In this document: piece by piece, positions 31,033-39,460 of the stretch
How the letters are laid out: each line of letters starts with the position of its first letter
Numbering within the stretch: position 1 is the stretch's first letter
Assembly: GCA_013361525.1 (NCBI GenBank)
Contig: JABFXY010000212.1
Coordinates: forward strand, 1 to 41,496
Direction: 5' to 3'
DNA length: 41,496 nt
Source of the DNA: Polyangiaceae bacterium
GTDB lineage: Bacteria; Myxococcota_A; Polyangia; Polyangiales; Polyangiaceae
The notes under the pieces: model-generated
What the model was told of the DNA's origin: nothing
Seen by the model: the letters and a program-made list of their open reading frames with translations, nothing else
Databases searched by the model: none
Program-made: the position numbers and the translations under genes

Positions 31033-32058
31033 ATGGATCGTTTCGACACGCTGCAGGCTTTCGTTCGCGTGGTGGAGGCCGGGAGCTTCACCAAGGCGGC
31101 GCAGACGCTCCATGTCAGCAAGACCACGGTGACGCAGCTGGTTCAGCAGCTGGAGACGCGGCTGCGCGTCAAACTGTTGAATCGCACCACGCGGCAAGTG
31201 AAGGTCACCGCAGACGGCGCCGCCTACTACGAACGCGTCGTGCGCCTGCTCGCCGAGCTCGAGGACGCGGACACCAGTCTGTCGAGCGCATCGGCATCTC
31301 CCCGCGGCCGTCTGCGCGTAGACGTGCCGAGCCCCCTTGCCCTCAAAATCCTCGTGCCCGCGCTGCCGGCGTTTCATGCGCGCTTTCCGGATATCCAGCT
31401 CGATCTCGGCGTCAGCGACCGGATGGTGGACCTCATCGGCGACAACGTCGATTGCGTGTTGCGCGGCGGCGAGCTCGCCGACTCGTCGCTGATCGCGCGT
31501 CGCATCGGCGAGTTGAAACTCGGCGTCTACGCCTCACCGCGATACATCGAGCGCGCCGGGATGCCGGTGCACCCGCGGGAGCTCGAAGACTCCCACCACC
31601 GCGTGGTCGGTTTCCTCAGCGTTCGCACCGGAAAGATCGCGCCGCTCGTCTTGCATGACCGCGGCGAGCGCCTGGAAATCCAAGGCCGCTACGTGGTCGC
31701 GCTCGACGACGGCAATGCCTACCTCGCGGCGGGCTTGTCAGGCATGGGGATTCTTTGGTTGCCGCGGTACATGGCGGACGCGCACGTGGCGCGCGGCGAG
31801 CTGGTGCCTCTATTCGACGGCTGGCAGTCCGATCCGATGCCGATGTACGTGGCTTTCCCGCCAAACCGGCACATCAGCGCGAAGCTGCGGGTATTCATAG
31901 CCTGGGTGGGTGAGCTGATGGCGCATCACGCACCGATTGCGCCGCTCGCCGGCAGCCGTCGCGGTAAGGGCGCTGTGGCTACTCCGATTCCGCGGCGTCC
32001 ACGTCGGCGAAAACACGCTGAAGCATCCGCTCGGGGTCCTGCAGGAACGTCTTCGTGA
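31033..32058 (+). CDS. LysR-family transcriptional regulator
   Basis: From the ATG at 31033, the product is 341 residues. The N-terminal winged helix (about 1-60) includes FDTLQAFVRVVEAGSFTKAAQTLHVSKTTVTQLVQQLE and NRTTRQVKVT. The effector domain (about 90-295) has two lobes (RGRLRVDVPSPLALKILVPALPAF; ADSSLIARRIGELKLGVYAS; LPRYMADAHVARGELVPLFDGW). The C-terminus ends in an extra basic Arg/Lys/Pro tail of about 35 residues, which overlaps the opposite-strand AAA gene over 80 bases. RidA is the divergent target candidate. A 33-residue upstream extension has no family similarity. Confidence 0.93.
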   Translation: MDRFDTLQAFVRVVEAGSFTKAAQTLHVSKTTVTQLVQQLETRLRVKLLNRTTRQVKVTADGAAYYERVVRLLAELEDADTSLSSASASPRGRLRVDVPSPLALKILVPALPAFHARFPDIQLDLGVSDRMVDLIGDNVDCVLRGGELADSSLIARRIGELKLGVYASPRYIERAGMPVHPRELEDSHHRVVGFLSVRTGKIAPLVLHDRGERLEIQGRYVVALDDGNAYLAAGLSGMGILWLPRYMADAHVARGELVPLFDGWQSDPMPMYVAFPPNRHISAKLRVFIAWVGELMAHHAPIAPLAGSRRGKGAVATPIPRRPRRRKHAEASARGPAGTSS

Positions 32059-32710
32059 CGGCGTAGTGCTCGGTGTCCGTGTAGCTCACGCGCTCGATCC
32101 CGCCGCGGTCGAGGAGGTAAATCCTCGCTCCGGGATAGGCCATCAGGATCGGTGAATGCGTGGAGACGATGAACTGACTCCCCGCGCGAATGAGCTGCCG
32201 CATCCGGCCCATGAGCGCGAGTTGGCGCTGCGGCGACAGCGCGGCTTCCGGCTCGTCGAGGATGAACAAGCCGCGATCGCGAAAACGGTGGATCGCGACC
32301 CAGAGAAACGCTTCGCCGTGCGACTTTTCGTGGAGGTCCTTCCACCCGTAGGCGCCATAGGCCTCCGCTTCCGTCGACACGTTGAACATCGTCTCCGCGC
32401 GCAGGAAGAACCCGCCGTGTTCACGACGCGCTCCCCGCGCAAGGCGAAGATACTCGTGCAGACTCGACTCGCTCGGTCGGAGCCGGGTCTGAAAGTTCTT
32501 CGTCCCTCCCTCGGGATTGAACCCGGCCTTGATGGCAATGGCTTCGACGAGCGTCGATTTCCCGGAGCCGTTGTCGCCGACGAAAAAGGTCACGCGCGGA
32601 TCGAATTCCAACCGATCGAGCTTGGCGACGGCTGGTATCGCAAAAGGATAGGCCTCCCAATTCGGCACCTTGTCCCGAACGAGCTCGATATGGCGGAGAA
32701 TTCGATTCAC
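31979..32710 (-). CDS. Stand-alone AAA/ABC-type ATPase of the SMC/Rad50-like family
   Basis: This 243-residue protein carries Walker A GDNGSGKST (45-53), a signature-like KSHGEAFL (129-136), Walker B LFILDEPEAALSP (148-160), and an H-loop STHSP (183-187). There are no coiled coils between, so it is a small head-only ATPase. Such proteins exist alone or beside a nuclease or restriction subunit, but none is present here. It overlaps the 3' end of the LysR gene tail to tail by 80 bases. Its function is unknown. Confidence 0.9.
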   Translation of the reverse strand: MNRILRHIELVRDKVPNWEAYPFAIPAVAKLDRLEFDPRVTFFVGDNGSGKSTLVEAIAIKAGFNPEGGTKNFQTRLRPSESSLHEYLRLARGARREHGGFFLRAETMFNVSTEAEAYGAYGWKDLHEKSHGEAFLWVAIHRFRDRGLFILDEPEAALSPQRQLALMGRMRQLIRAGSQFIVSTHSPILMAYPGARIYLLDRGGIERVSYTDTEHYAVTKTFLQDPERMLQRVFADVDAAESE

Positions 32711-32724
32711 GGCTGAAGGCGGAG

Positions 32725-32748
32725 TCTAGGCGCGACCAATCGCCTAGA
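32725..32748. promoter_or_regulatory. Inverted repeat between divergent ATPase and SDR genes
   Basis: TCTAGGCG (32725-32732) and CGCCTAGA (32741-32748) are perfect 8-base arms around an 8-base spacer. A second, overlapping pair is CCAATC (32736-32741) and GATTGG (32756-32761). It lies in the short gap between the ATPase and SDR starts and could be an operator. Confidence 0.35.
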
Positions 32749-32803
32749 ACAATGTGATTGGCGCGCCGAATGCTCCGATCCTTCGAGGAGGGATGGCCGC
32801 GTC

Positions 32804-33748
32804 ATGGAGTATGCAGGACGAATTCTCGTGACCGGTGCCGCCGGGCGCATCGGGGCGGTCGGGCGCACCGTGACGGAGCTGCTCGTCCAACGAGGGCTTC
32901 GCGTTCGCGCAATGGTTCGCCGGAACGACGACCGAGCGCAGGCGCTACGCGACCTCGGCGCCGAGGTGGTCACCGGCGATCTGCTCGAGCCCGGCGACGT
33001 GTACCGCGTCCTGAGCGGCTGCGAGCGCGTCTATTTCGGCCTGTCTGTATCGGCAGGCTACCTCGAAGCGAGCGTGCTCATGGCGGCGGTCGCAAAAGAG
33101 CTCGGCGTCGGCGCGCTCGTCAACATGTCGCAGATGACGGTCTCTCAAATGAGCATTCACAACACCACGCCGAGCCCACAGCAGCGCCAACATTGGCTCA
33201 GCGAGCAGGCGTTCGCGTGGTCCGGGGTGCCCGTCGTCACGATCCGGCCGACAGTTTTCCTCGACGGATTTTTCCTCAGTCTGACGAATACGAGCGTCCG
33301 CGAGCGAAATCGGATCGAGCTGCCGTTCGGACGGGGGAAGACGTCCCCGGTCGCCGCAACGGACGTCGCGCAGGTCATTGCGACGATCCTCGCCCATCCG
33401 GACAAACACATCGGACGGCTCTACGAGCTCACGGGTCCACGGTCGCAAGACATGGACGCGATCGCCCGCGAATACTCCGACGCGCTCGGACGCGAGATTA
33501 CGTATTCGGACATCGCGCCCGACGAATGGCAAAAGGAACTCAAGAAGGCCGACTTACCCGAGCATCTCGCAAAGCACCTCGTCACGATGGCCGAATTGCA
33601 TCGCGCGAATCGATACGATCGAATGGCCGACGGCGTCGAAGTGGTGACGGGCAAACAGCCGATGGGCGTCCGGGACTTCGTCGCGCTCCACGCCGATGCA
33701 TTTGGAGGGCGATCGCAGCCTCCGAAACGAACGACGCGCGCCGCGTGA
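32804..33748 (+). CDS. NmrA-like atypical short-chain dehydrogenase/NAD(P)-binding protein
   Basis: This 314-residue Rossmann protein has the dinucleotide motif VTGAAGRIGAVG (9-20), a VRAMVRRNDD acceptor strand and YRVLSGCERVYFGLSVS. The middle (VPVVTIRPTVFLDGFFLSL) and the C-terminus (ELTGPRSQDMDAIAREYSDALGREITYSDI) resemble NmrA/TMR-type and isoflavone-reductase-like proteins. The Tyr-x3-Lys of classical SDRs is not present. It probably binds NAD(P)H as an enzyme or redox sensor. It is divergent from the AAA ATPase gene, with an inverted repeat between them. Confidence 0.9.
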   Translation: MEYAGRILVTGAAGRIGAVGRTVTELLVQRGLRVRAMVRRNDDRAQALRDLGAEVVTGDLLEPGDVYRVLSGCERVYFGLSVSAGYLEASVLMAAVAKELGVGALVNMSQMTVSQMSIHNTTPSPQQRQHWLSEQAFAWSGVPVVTIRPTVFLDGFFLSLTNTSVRERNRIELPFGRGKTSPVAATDVAQVIATILAHPDKHIGRLYELTGPRSQDMDAIAREYSDALGREITYSDIAPDEWQKELKKADLPEHLAKHLVTMAELHRANRYDRMADGVEVVTGKQPMGVRDFVALHADAFGGRSQPPKRTTRAA

Positions 33749-33809
33749 CGCGAGCCCCGAGCGTGCATATTCGGTGATGGCGGGCGAAAGCTCCGGCCAC
33801 CCAGCAGAG

Positions 33810-34109
33810 ATGCACTTACGGCTGACCGTGTGCCTTCTGGCCCTGGCTCTTTCGGGCTGCTCCGATCTGCCGGAGGACGTCTGCAGCGCTCGCGACCGCG
33901 ATTCGTGCGAGGACTCGAGCCCGAACGGGTCGTCCGCATGCCTCTACGAGCCGGGCACCGACAGCTGTCTCAATCGATGCGACAGCGCAGGCCTTTGCCC
34001 GGACGCCCTCGAGTGTTTCGACAACGACGACATCGACCTCTGCGGTGACGAAGACTGCGGCGGCATCGCCATCGGCTTGCAAGCCGACGTGTGCCGCCCC
34101 ATCGAGTAG
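33810..34109 (+). CDS. Small Cys-rich lipoprotein
   Basis: The 99-residue product has a short signal (HLRLTVCLLALALSGC) with a lipobox. The mature part is acidic with many Cys (CSARDRDSCEDSS, CLYEPGTDSCLNRCDSAGLCPDALECF). An earlier in-frame ATG would add a non-hydrophobic extension and hide the signal, so I use 33810. No family is recognised. It is the first of three small secreted or membrane proteins in a row. Confidence 0.7.
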   Translation: MHLRLTVCLLALALSGCSDLPEDVCSARDRDSCEDSSPNGSSACLYEPGTDSCLNRCDSAGLCPDALECFDNDDIDLCGDEDCGGIAIGLQADVCRPIE

Positions 34110-34218
34110 GGCTGGACCGCTGGAGACAACCTGCGGCGCTTGAGGCGCAATTGAACGCAGACGGCACCGGGCGCGAGGGAACCCCGGGGGTGGCGCGGGA
34201 GCTGCACGGTCCCCGGGG

Positions 34219-34956
34219 ATGCGGGGTAATGGGGAGTTGCGCCCCAGGTCATTCAGGAGTCGCCTTGCACGATTGTGTGGCAATCCGGTCCCGGCGATCG
34301 CCGCGGCTATGGTTCTTGGCAAAGCCGCCACGGCGTCGGCGCTCGATTGCAACGACGACGGGAGCGTCCTCGCCGAGGCCCAACGCGGGATTCGGGCATA
34401 TTCGGGAGAGAAGTACGAGGAAGCCGTCGATCCGCTGACGGCGGCGTACGAGTGCACGCACGAACGCGCGTTGCTCCTGATCTTGGCGCGGACACACGCG
34501 CGATTGGGACAACGCGAGAGCGCATTGGCACGCCTTCGAGAGCTCGAGCAGAAGGCCGCCGATCAGCCGGACGGCGAAAAGGCGGATATCGCCGAGCTTC
34601 GGCAGGAGATCGCACCCGAGATCGAGGTCGCGGAGGCGCCTTGGTCGCCGTCCCCGATTTTCTGGTCCGGTATCGCAGCCGCCGGCATCGGTACCGTCCT
34701 CGCAATCGTTGGAGGGGCCGTCTCCGCTTCACAGACGTCGAGCCTGGAATCCGAATGTAATGGCTCGAGCTGCCCGTCGAGATTGTCGGACGACGTCGAA
34801 GAGGCGAATCGCTGGGCCAATGTCGCCAATGGTGGCTTCGTGGGTATCGGCGTCGGGGGCGTCTTGATCATCGTCGGTGCGATCATCGGTCCGTTTCCGA
34901 CGACGACGCGGCTCGTCGCGCTTCCCGGCGGCGGCGGGCTCGCGGTGCGTTTCTGA
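34219..34956 (+). CDS. Exported TPR-like protein with two C-terminal membrane helices
   Basis: This 245-residue product has a hydrophobic signal-like N-terminus ending TASALDC. Residues about 45-110 contain TPR-like pairs (AEAQRGIRAYSGEKYEEAVDPLTAAYEC then ALLLILARTHARLGQRESALARL). Two membrane segments follow: FWSGIAAAGIGTVLAIVGGAVS and ANVANGGFVGIGVGGVLIIVGAIIG. This layout is common in myxobacterial proteins of unknown role. The start is uncertain because an internal ATG at 34309 would give a shorter signal. Confidence 0.75.
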   Translation: MRGNGELRPRSFRSRLARLCGNPVPAIAAAMVLGKAATASALDCNDDGSVLAEAQRGIRAYSGEKYEEAVDPLTAAYECTHERALLLILARTHARLGQRESALARLRELEQKAADQPDGEKADIAELRQEIAPEIEVAEAPWSPSPIFWSGIAAAGIGTVLAIVGGAVSASQTSSLESECNGSSCPSRLSDDVEEANRWANVANGGFVGIGVGGVLIIVGAIIGPFPTTTRLVALPGGGGLAVRF

Positions 34957-34969
34957 GGAGTGAGGGTCG

Positions 34970-35293
34970 ATGGCCAAACGCGACAATCAAAGGTCGGCAC
35001 TCATCCTCGCGCTTGCGGTCGTGACCGGGTGCCAGCTCGTGACCGGGCTCGACGAGATCGAAGTCGAATCGGGGTCGACGACGTCGGAGTCCACTTCCAA
35101 CACGGTCGGCAGCGGTGCCTTCGATACCGGTGGTGGCGGCTTCGGCGTCGGGGCCGCTTCGACGATCAGCGGAGGAGGCGGGCTCGGCGGCGGCGGCAAC
35201 GGCACCGGCGGCACCAGCACCAGCACGGGCACCGGCACTGGCGGCACCGGCGGCTTCACCCTCACCGCGGGCGGTGCGTTTCCGGGGCTTTGA
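34970..35293 (+). CDS. Gly/Thr-rich small lipoprotein
   Basis: The 107-residue product has a signal (ALILALAVVTGC) with a lipobox. The mature part starts QLVTGLDEIEVESGS and becomes low complexity, mainly Gly, Thr and Ser (NGTGGTSTSTGTGTGGTGG). It lies 13 bases after the preceding gene on the same strand, and DegV follows 28 bases after it. Such Gly-rich lipoproteins recur in this window. No function can be given. Confidence 0.75.
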   Translation: MAKRDNQRSALILALAVVTGCQLVTGLDEIEVESGSTTSESTSNTVGSGAFDTGGGGFGVGAASTISGGGGLGGGGNGTGGTSTSTGTGTGGTGGFTLTAGGAFPGL

Positions 35294-35321
35294 CGCACAG
35301 CCCGGCGTACGATGGGCGCCG

Positions 35322-36215
35322 GTGATCGTCGTCACGAACCCAGGCTCGAATCTCCCGACCAGCCTCGTCGAGGCCTATGGGATCGAGGTCACGCCGCAGC
35401 AGATCATCGTGGACGGCGTTGCGCACGATACGCGCGACGGGGTCTCCTTCGACCAGATCGACAAGTGGGTGAAAACCGCGAAAGAGCACCCCTACGTGCT
35501 CGGCACCAACGCCGGTGAGTTCGCCGCGCTCTTCGCGCGCCTCGCCCAGCGCGACAAAGACATCCTCGCGGTCATGACGTCGCGCAAGATCATCGGCTCT
35601 TTCAATGGCGCGCAGGTGGCGAGCCGCACGGTATCGGAGCGTCATCCCGACGTGCACATCACGGTCGCGGACTGCGGCGTCACGGATCTCGGCGCCGGGC
35701 TCGCGTGCATCCTCGCGGCCGAAGCGCGCGATGCCGGCCTCGATGCGACACAGATCGCGGAGCTCATCGACACATTCCGCGAGCACGTGCGTTTCGTCGT
35801 CGTGCCGAAGACGCTGGACTACATCGTGAAGGGTGGTCGCGCGTCTTCGATGCGAGCCTTCTTCGCGGAGCTCTTCGGCGTTCGGCCCCTCGTCGCTTTT
35901 GTCGACGGCGAGATCCGCGCGGTCGGGAAGGCCAGCGCGAAAGGGGATCCGACCACTGCGATCAGCGATTGGCTCGTCCAGAACGTCGGCCCGAAGCGTC
36001 CCGCGTGGGTCGGCGTCTTCCACGGAGGCAGCCCGGCGGTCGCGGCGATCCTGCAGAAGGAGCTGCGCTCGCGCTTCGACGTTCGCTACTGCCTCTCACG
36101 TCCGCTCGCGCCGAGCATTTATCTGCACGCAGGGCCGGAAGCGATTGGCGCAGTTGTGGTTCCTCTCGACGCGCTTCCTTGGCAGCCGACGAAGGTTCTG
36201 GCTGACGGCGATTGA
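35322..36215 (+). CDS. DegV-family fatty-acid-binding protein
   Basis: From the GTG at 35322 the product is 297 residues. It starts VIVVTNPGSNLPTSLVEAYGIEVTPQQIIVDG, the usual start of the DegV fold, followed by TSRKIIGSFNGAQVASRTV and a central VRFVVVPKTLDYIVKGGRASSMRAFFAELFGVRPLV segment, matching DegV proteins that bind fatty acids for the FakA kinase. Upstream in-frame sequence is an Ala/Pro-rich extension that overlaps the preceding gene and has no family match, so I exclude it. No FakA kinase gene is nearby. Confidence 0.88.
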   Translation: MIVVTNPGSNLPTSLVEAYGIEVTPQQIIVDGVAHDTRDGVSFDQIDKWVKTAKEHPYVLGTNAGEFAALFARLAQRDKDILAVMTSRKIIGSFNGAQVASRTVSERHPDVHITVADCGVTDLGAGLACILAAEARDAGLDATQIAELIDTFREHVRFVVVPKTLDYIVKGGRASSMRAFFAELFGVRPLVAFVDGEIRAVGKASAKGDPTTAISDWLVQNVGPKRPAWVGVFHGGSPAVAAILQKELRSRFDVRYCLSRPLAPSIYLHAGPEAIGAVVVPLDALPWQPTKVLADGD

Positions 36216-36234
36216 GGGTCCACGTGTTCGCAGC

Positions 36235-38844
36235 TCACGATGGTGGCGAATACCGCTCGCGCGTCGAGCCCCACGCATCGCGCAGCCGCTGGACGAGACG
36301 TCCCGCGTCGGAGAGCGTCGCGTCGTCCAGCGCTTCGATCTGAATGCACAGGCTGCGAATCTCGTCGGCGCGCACCACGCTCGAGCTTCCCTTGAGCTTG
36401 TGCGCGGCGCGATGGAGCCACTCGAGGTCGGCAGCCGCGGCGGCCTGCTCGAGCTCGGTAATCATCGCTGGCGTGTGCTCCAAGAACAGCTTGATGACGC
36501 GCGGGCTGACATCGACGTCGACGTGAGAGGTGATTTTGGACTCGGGCTCGCTCACCCATCGATGCAGCACGGCGGTCAGCGCTTCCAATGCCACGGGCTT
36601 CGACAGGTAATCGTCCATACCCGACGAGATCGCCCTTTCGCGATCGCTCGTCAGAGCGTGCGCGGTGAGCGCGATAATCGGAATGCGAGGACGCCCTGCC
36701 TTCACCTCGCGCGCTCGCAATGCGACCGTCGCTTGGTACCCGTCCATCTCCGGCATTTGGATATCCATCAAAACGGCCGCGTATGTGTCGCGCTCGATAG
36801 CCGCGAGCGCCTCGCTTCCGTTCGCGACGATGTCGGCTCGATATCCGAGCTGCTCCAACATGTCCGCGACCACCTGCTGATTGACCAGGTTGTCTTCGGC
36901 CACGAGGATCCGTGTGCCGGTGGGGGCCGGTGCCCGCGGCGACGGGTGTGCGGGGCGGATGTCCGGCCTCGGCGTGTCGGAGACGAGCGAGACCAGGCAG
37001 GTGCGCAGCTCGGCCTGCCGCACCGGCTTCGTCAGCGACACCGTGATCGCCTCGGGCCGCTCCTGGCCCGCGCGTTCGTTCGCCGACACCGAGCTCAGCA
37101 GGACGACATGAGGGCGATCGACGACGGACCAACGCTCGAGCGCCCTCGCGACCTCGAAACCATCCATCTCGGGCATCTGGAAATCGAGGATGACGAGCGA
37201 ATACGGTCGCCCTTCCCTCGCGGCACGCTGAAGTCTCGAAATGGCTTCTTTCCCGTCTGCCGCCGCATCCACGCGCATCTTCCAGCGCTCCAGCATCTCC
37301 GTGAGGATCATCCGGTTCGTCGCGTTGTCGTCGACGACCAGGACCGGCAGGTCCGCGAGGATCTCGGTCGATGCTTCGGTCGATATCTTCGCCGAACGGC
37401 CGAGCTGAACCGTCGCGACGAACCTGGTGCCGCGGCCTAGCTCGCTCTCCACACGAATCGAGCCATTCATGAGCTCGACGAGCTGCTTCGTGATGACGAG
37501 CCCCAGACCCGTGCCGCCGAACCGGCGTGTCGCCGATGCGTCGACCTGCGAGAACGGTTTGAAGAGGAGCGAGAGCTTTTCGGGCTCGATACCAATCCCC
37601 GTATCCTCGATCGTCAGCGATAGCGTCACCTTGTCGTCCGAGACGGAATCCACCGCGATTCGAAGGACGACCTCGCCGTGCTCGGTGAACTTCACCGCAT
37701 TGCTGAGCAGGTTGCCGAGGATCTGTCGAAGGCGGCCGGAGTCGCCCCGAACGAACGGCGGAACATCCGCCGCGACGGTGCTGATGAGCTCGACTCCCTT
37801 CGCGTGCGCGCCGGCGGACATGAGGTCGGCGACGTCCTCCACGACGGGGCGGAGCTCGAACTCGGACGAGTCGAGTAGAAGGCGGCCTGCGTCCATTCGC
37901 GAGAAGTCGAGCACGTCGTTGATGACCGAGAGCAGCGCTCGACCCGACCCGTGGACCACCTCGACGTATTTTCGCTGTCGCGCGTCGAGCTTGGTGCCCA
38001 TCAAGAGCTCGGTCATCCCGAGCACGCCGTTCATCGGGGTTCGGATCTCGTGGCTCATGTTCGCGATGAACTGGCTCTTCGTTCGGCTCGCGGCCTCCGC
38101 GAGCTCCCGCGCGGACGCCATTCGGCGCAGCGCCACGTAGATTCCGGCGGCGGTTGCGACCGCCATGGCGAGCATCAGCGCGGCAATGCGCGTCACGTTG
38201 GCACGCACCGTCGTGAGCGGGACGTCGAGCGGACGCACCACCTCGAGAACGCCGCGAACGTCCCCCTCCGACCAATCCCGCTTCGGGCTGTCCGGGTGCG
38301 TATTGTGACAGCTCACGCACGCGGCACGCATTCGATCGGCCGACGCATAGCGAATGACGGGCACGCCGTCGCGCTCCTCGAATCGATAGAATGGCTCGTC
38401 GGGGTTCTTGCGGAGCGCATCCAGGGCCTCGCGCTCGAACGTGTCGTGCGGTCCGCCGTCTTCACGCCACGGAAATGGGTAATCGCTGTACAGCCTGGTG
38501 AGGTTTCCCGTGCCGCCGGCGCCGATGTGCTCCCCCAGCGTAATGGTCAACGTCGCCGGAAGCGGGATGGCATTGCGCCGGTTCTTGTAGTCGTGCGTGA
38601 TCGTGATGCCGTCGCGTCGGGCCGGCTCCACGACCTCCGACGTGTAGAGGGTCCGAAAGTCGGTGAGGGCCTTCGAGTACAGCGCGGCATCCTGGATCGC
38701 CGTCTTGCGCACCAGCTCGTCCGACAGACGCGACACGTACCAGACGAATCCACCGATGAGCGCCACCGCGGCCGTCAATGCGAGCAGCGACCAAGCTCGG
38801 ACGCGCATCTCGCGCGCCCTCACCGACTCGCGCTGCGCCGTCAC
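36235..38844 (-). CDS. Hybrid sensor histidine kinase with heme-type CxxCH sensor
   Basis: From the GTG at 38844 the product is 869 residues. It has two membrane helices (about 18-37 and 220-239) flanking a periplasmic sensor related to DUF3365/Tll0287 domains. This contains ACVSCHN with a CxxCH motif (176-180) for c-type heme. The kinase core follows: HisKA with ANMSHEIRTPMNGV (His265), HATPase with NLLSNAVKF and DTGIGI, two receiver domains (Asp554 in VILDFQMPEM, Asp694 in VLMDIQMPEM), and an HPt domain with HRAAHKLKGSSSV (His815). All phosphorelay residues are present. The GTG overlaps the response regulator stop (GTGA), so the two are made together. Confidence 0.93.
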   Translation of the reverse strand: MTAQRESVRAREMRVRAWSLLALTAAVALIGGFVWYVSRLSDELVRKTAIQDAALYSKALTDFRTLYTSEVVEPARRDGITITHDYKNRRNAIPLPATLTITLGEHIGAGGTGNLTRLYSDYPFPWREDGGPHDTFEREALDALRKNPDEPFYRFEERDGVPVIRYASADRMRAACVSCHNTHPDSPKRDWSEGDVRGVLEVVRPLDVPLTTVRANVTRIAALMLAMAVATAAGIYVALRRMASARELAEAASRTKSQFIANMSHEIRTPMNGVLGMTELLMGTKLDARQRKYVEVVHGSGRALLSVINDVLDFSRMDAGRLLLDSSEFELRPVVEDVADLMSAGAHAKGVELISTVAADVPPFVRGDSGRLRQILGNLLSNAVKFTEHGEVVLRIAVDSVSDDKVTLSLTIEDTGIGIEPEKLSLLFKPFSQVDASATRRFGGTGLGLVITKQLVELMNGSIRVESELGRGTRFVATVQLGRSAKISTEASTEILADLPVLVVDDNATNRMILTEMLERWKMRVDAAADGKEAISRLQRAAREGRPYSLVILDFQMPEMDGFEVARALERWSVVDRPHVVLLSSVSANERAGQERPEAITVSLTKPVRQAELRTCLVSLVSDTPRPDIRPAHPSPRAPAPTGTRILVAEDNLVNQQVVADMLEQLGYRADIVANGSEALAAIERDTYAAVLMDIQMPEMDGYQATVALRAREVKAGRPRIPIIALTAHALTSDRERAISSGMDDYLSKPVALEALTAVLHRWVSEPESKITSHVDVDVSPRVIKLFLEHTPAMITELEQAAAAADLEWLHRAAHKLKGSSSVVRADEIRSLCIQIEALDDATLSDAGRLVQRLRDAWGSTRERYSPPS

Positions 38845-39245
38845 GATCCGCCGCCGGCTTCGTGCGGCCAACGCATCGCGATCACGCGCCGGAAGGCTCG
38901 AAGAAAGCGCTCGCGGTCGCCTGTCTTGTGGATCGCGCCGAGGGCGCCGCACCGGGTCGACATCGTCTCGATCTCCAGCGCCGGCCGCGCCGAGTAGAGA
39001 ATGACGGCGACACGCGCGAGCCTATCGTCGGCTTGGATCAACTTCGCGAGCACTTCCCCCGAAAGGCCCGGCAGCCCGACGTCCAGCAACACGACGTTCG
39101 GTGCGAGCCGATACACCTCGTTGGTCGTCCCTAATACATCACTGCGTCGCGTGACCCGAAACCCCGCGCTCTCGAGCCATTCTGCGGTTGCTTCGAGCGC
39201 GATCGGGTCGTCGTCCACGACCATTACGTGTAACGGCGTTGGCAT
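38841..39245 (-). CDS. Single-domain response regulator
   Basis: From the ATG at 39245, with GAGGAC upstream, this is a 134-residue receiver with no output domain. It has Asp-rich VVDDDP (acid pocket 11-13), Asp55 in LLDVGLPGLSG, a Ser in ILYSARP and Lys in IHKTGD, matching the active phospho-acceptor set. It likely shuttles phosphate to or from the coupled hybrid kinase, whose GTG overlaps its stop. A 28-residue extension upstream has no family match. Confidence 0.92.
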   Translation of the reverse strand: MPTPLHVMVVDDDPIALEATAEWLESAGFRVTRRSDVLGTTNEVYRLAPNVVLLDVGLPGLSGEVLAKLIQADDRLARVAVILYSARPALEIETMSTRCGALGAIHKTGDRERFLRAFRRVIAMRWPHEAGGGS

Positions 39246-39460
39246 CAGTCCTCGCGGGGCTGGAGCTCTCGTCCCCCACGAAACGGTATCACCCGCGTTG
39301 AATGGTCGAGACCGTGCAGAAACGACCAACCGTTCGAGCTAATCCCGGTGTGGCGCGTCGGATCGCATCGCGACGCAGACACCCACGGGAAGGCGTGGCC
39401 TCGAACCACCGTAGATGGGGCGCTGCGACGAACCTTGCCCCAACGGGCCGCTCGGACACC

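Noticed and set aside
36119..38320. 733-residue minus-strand frame overlapping the hybrid kinase
   Set aside because: Frame-shifted shadow of the kinase; all kinase motifs lie in the other frame.
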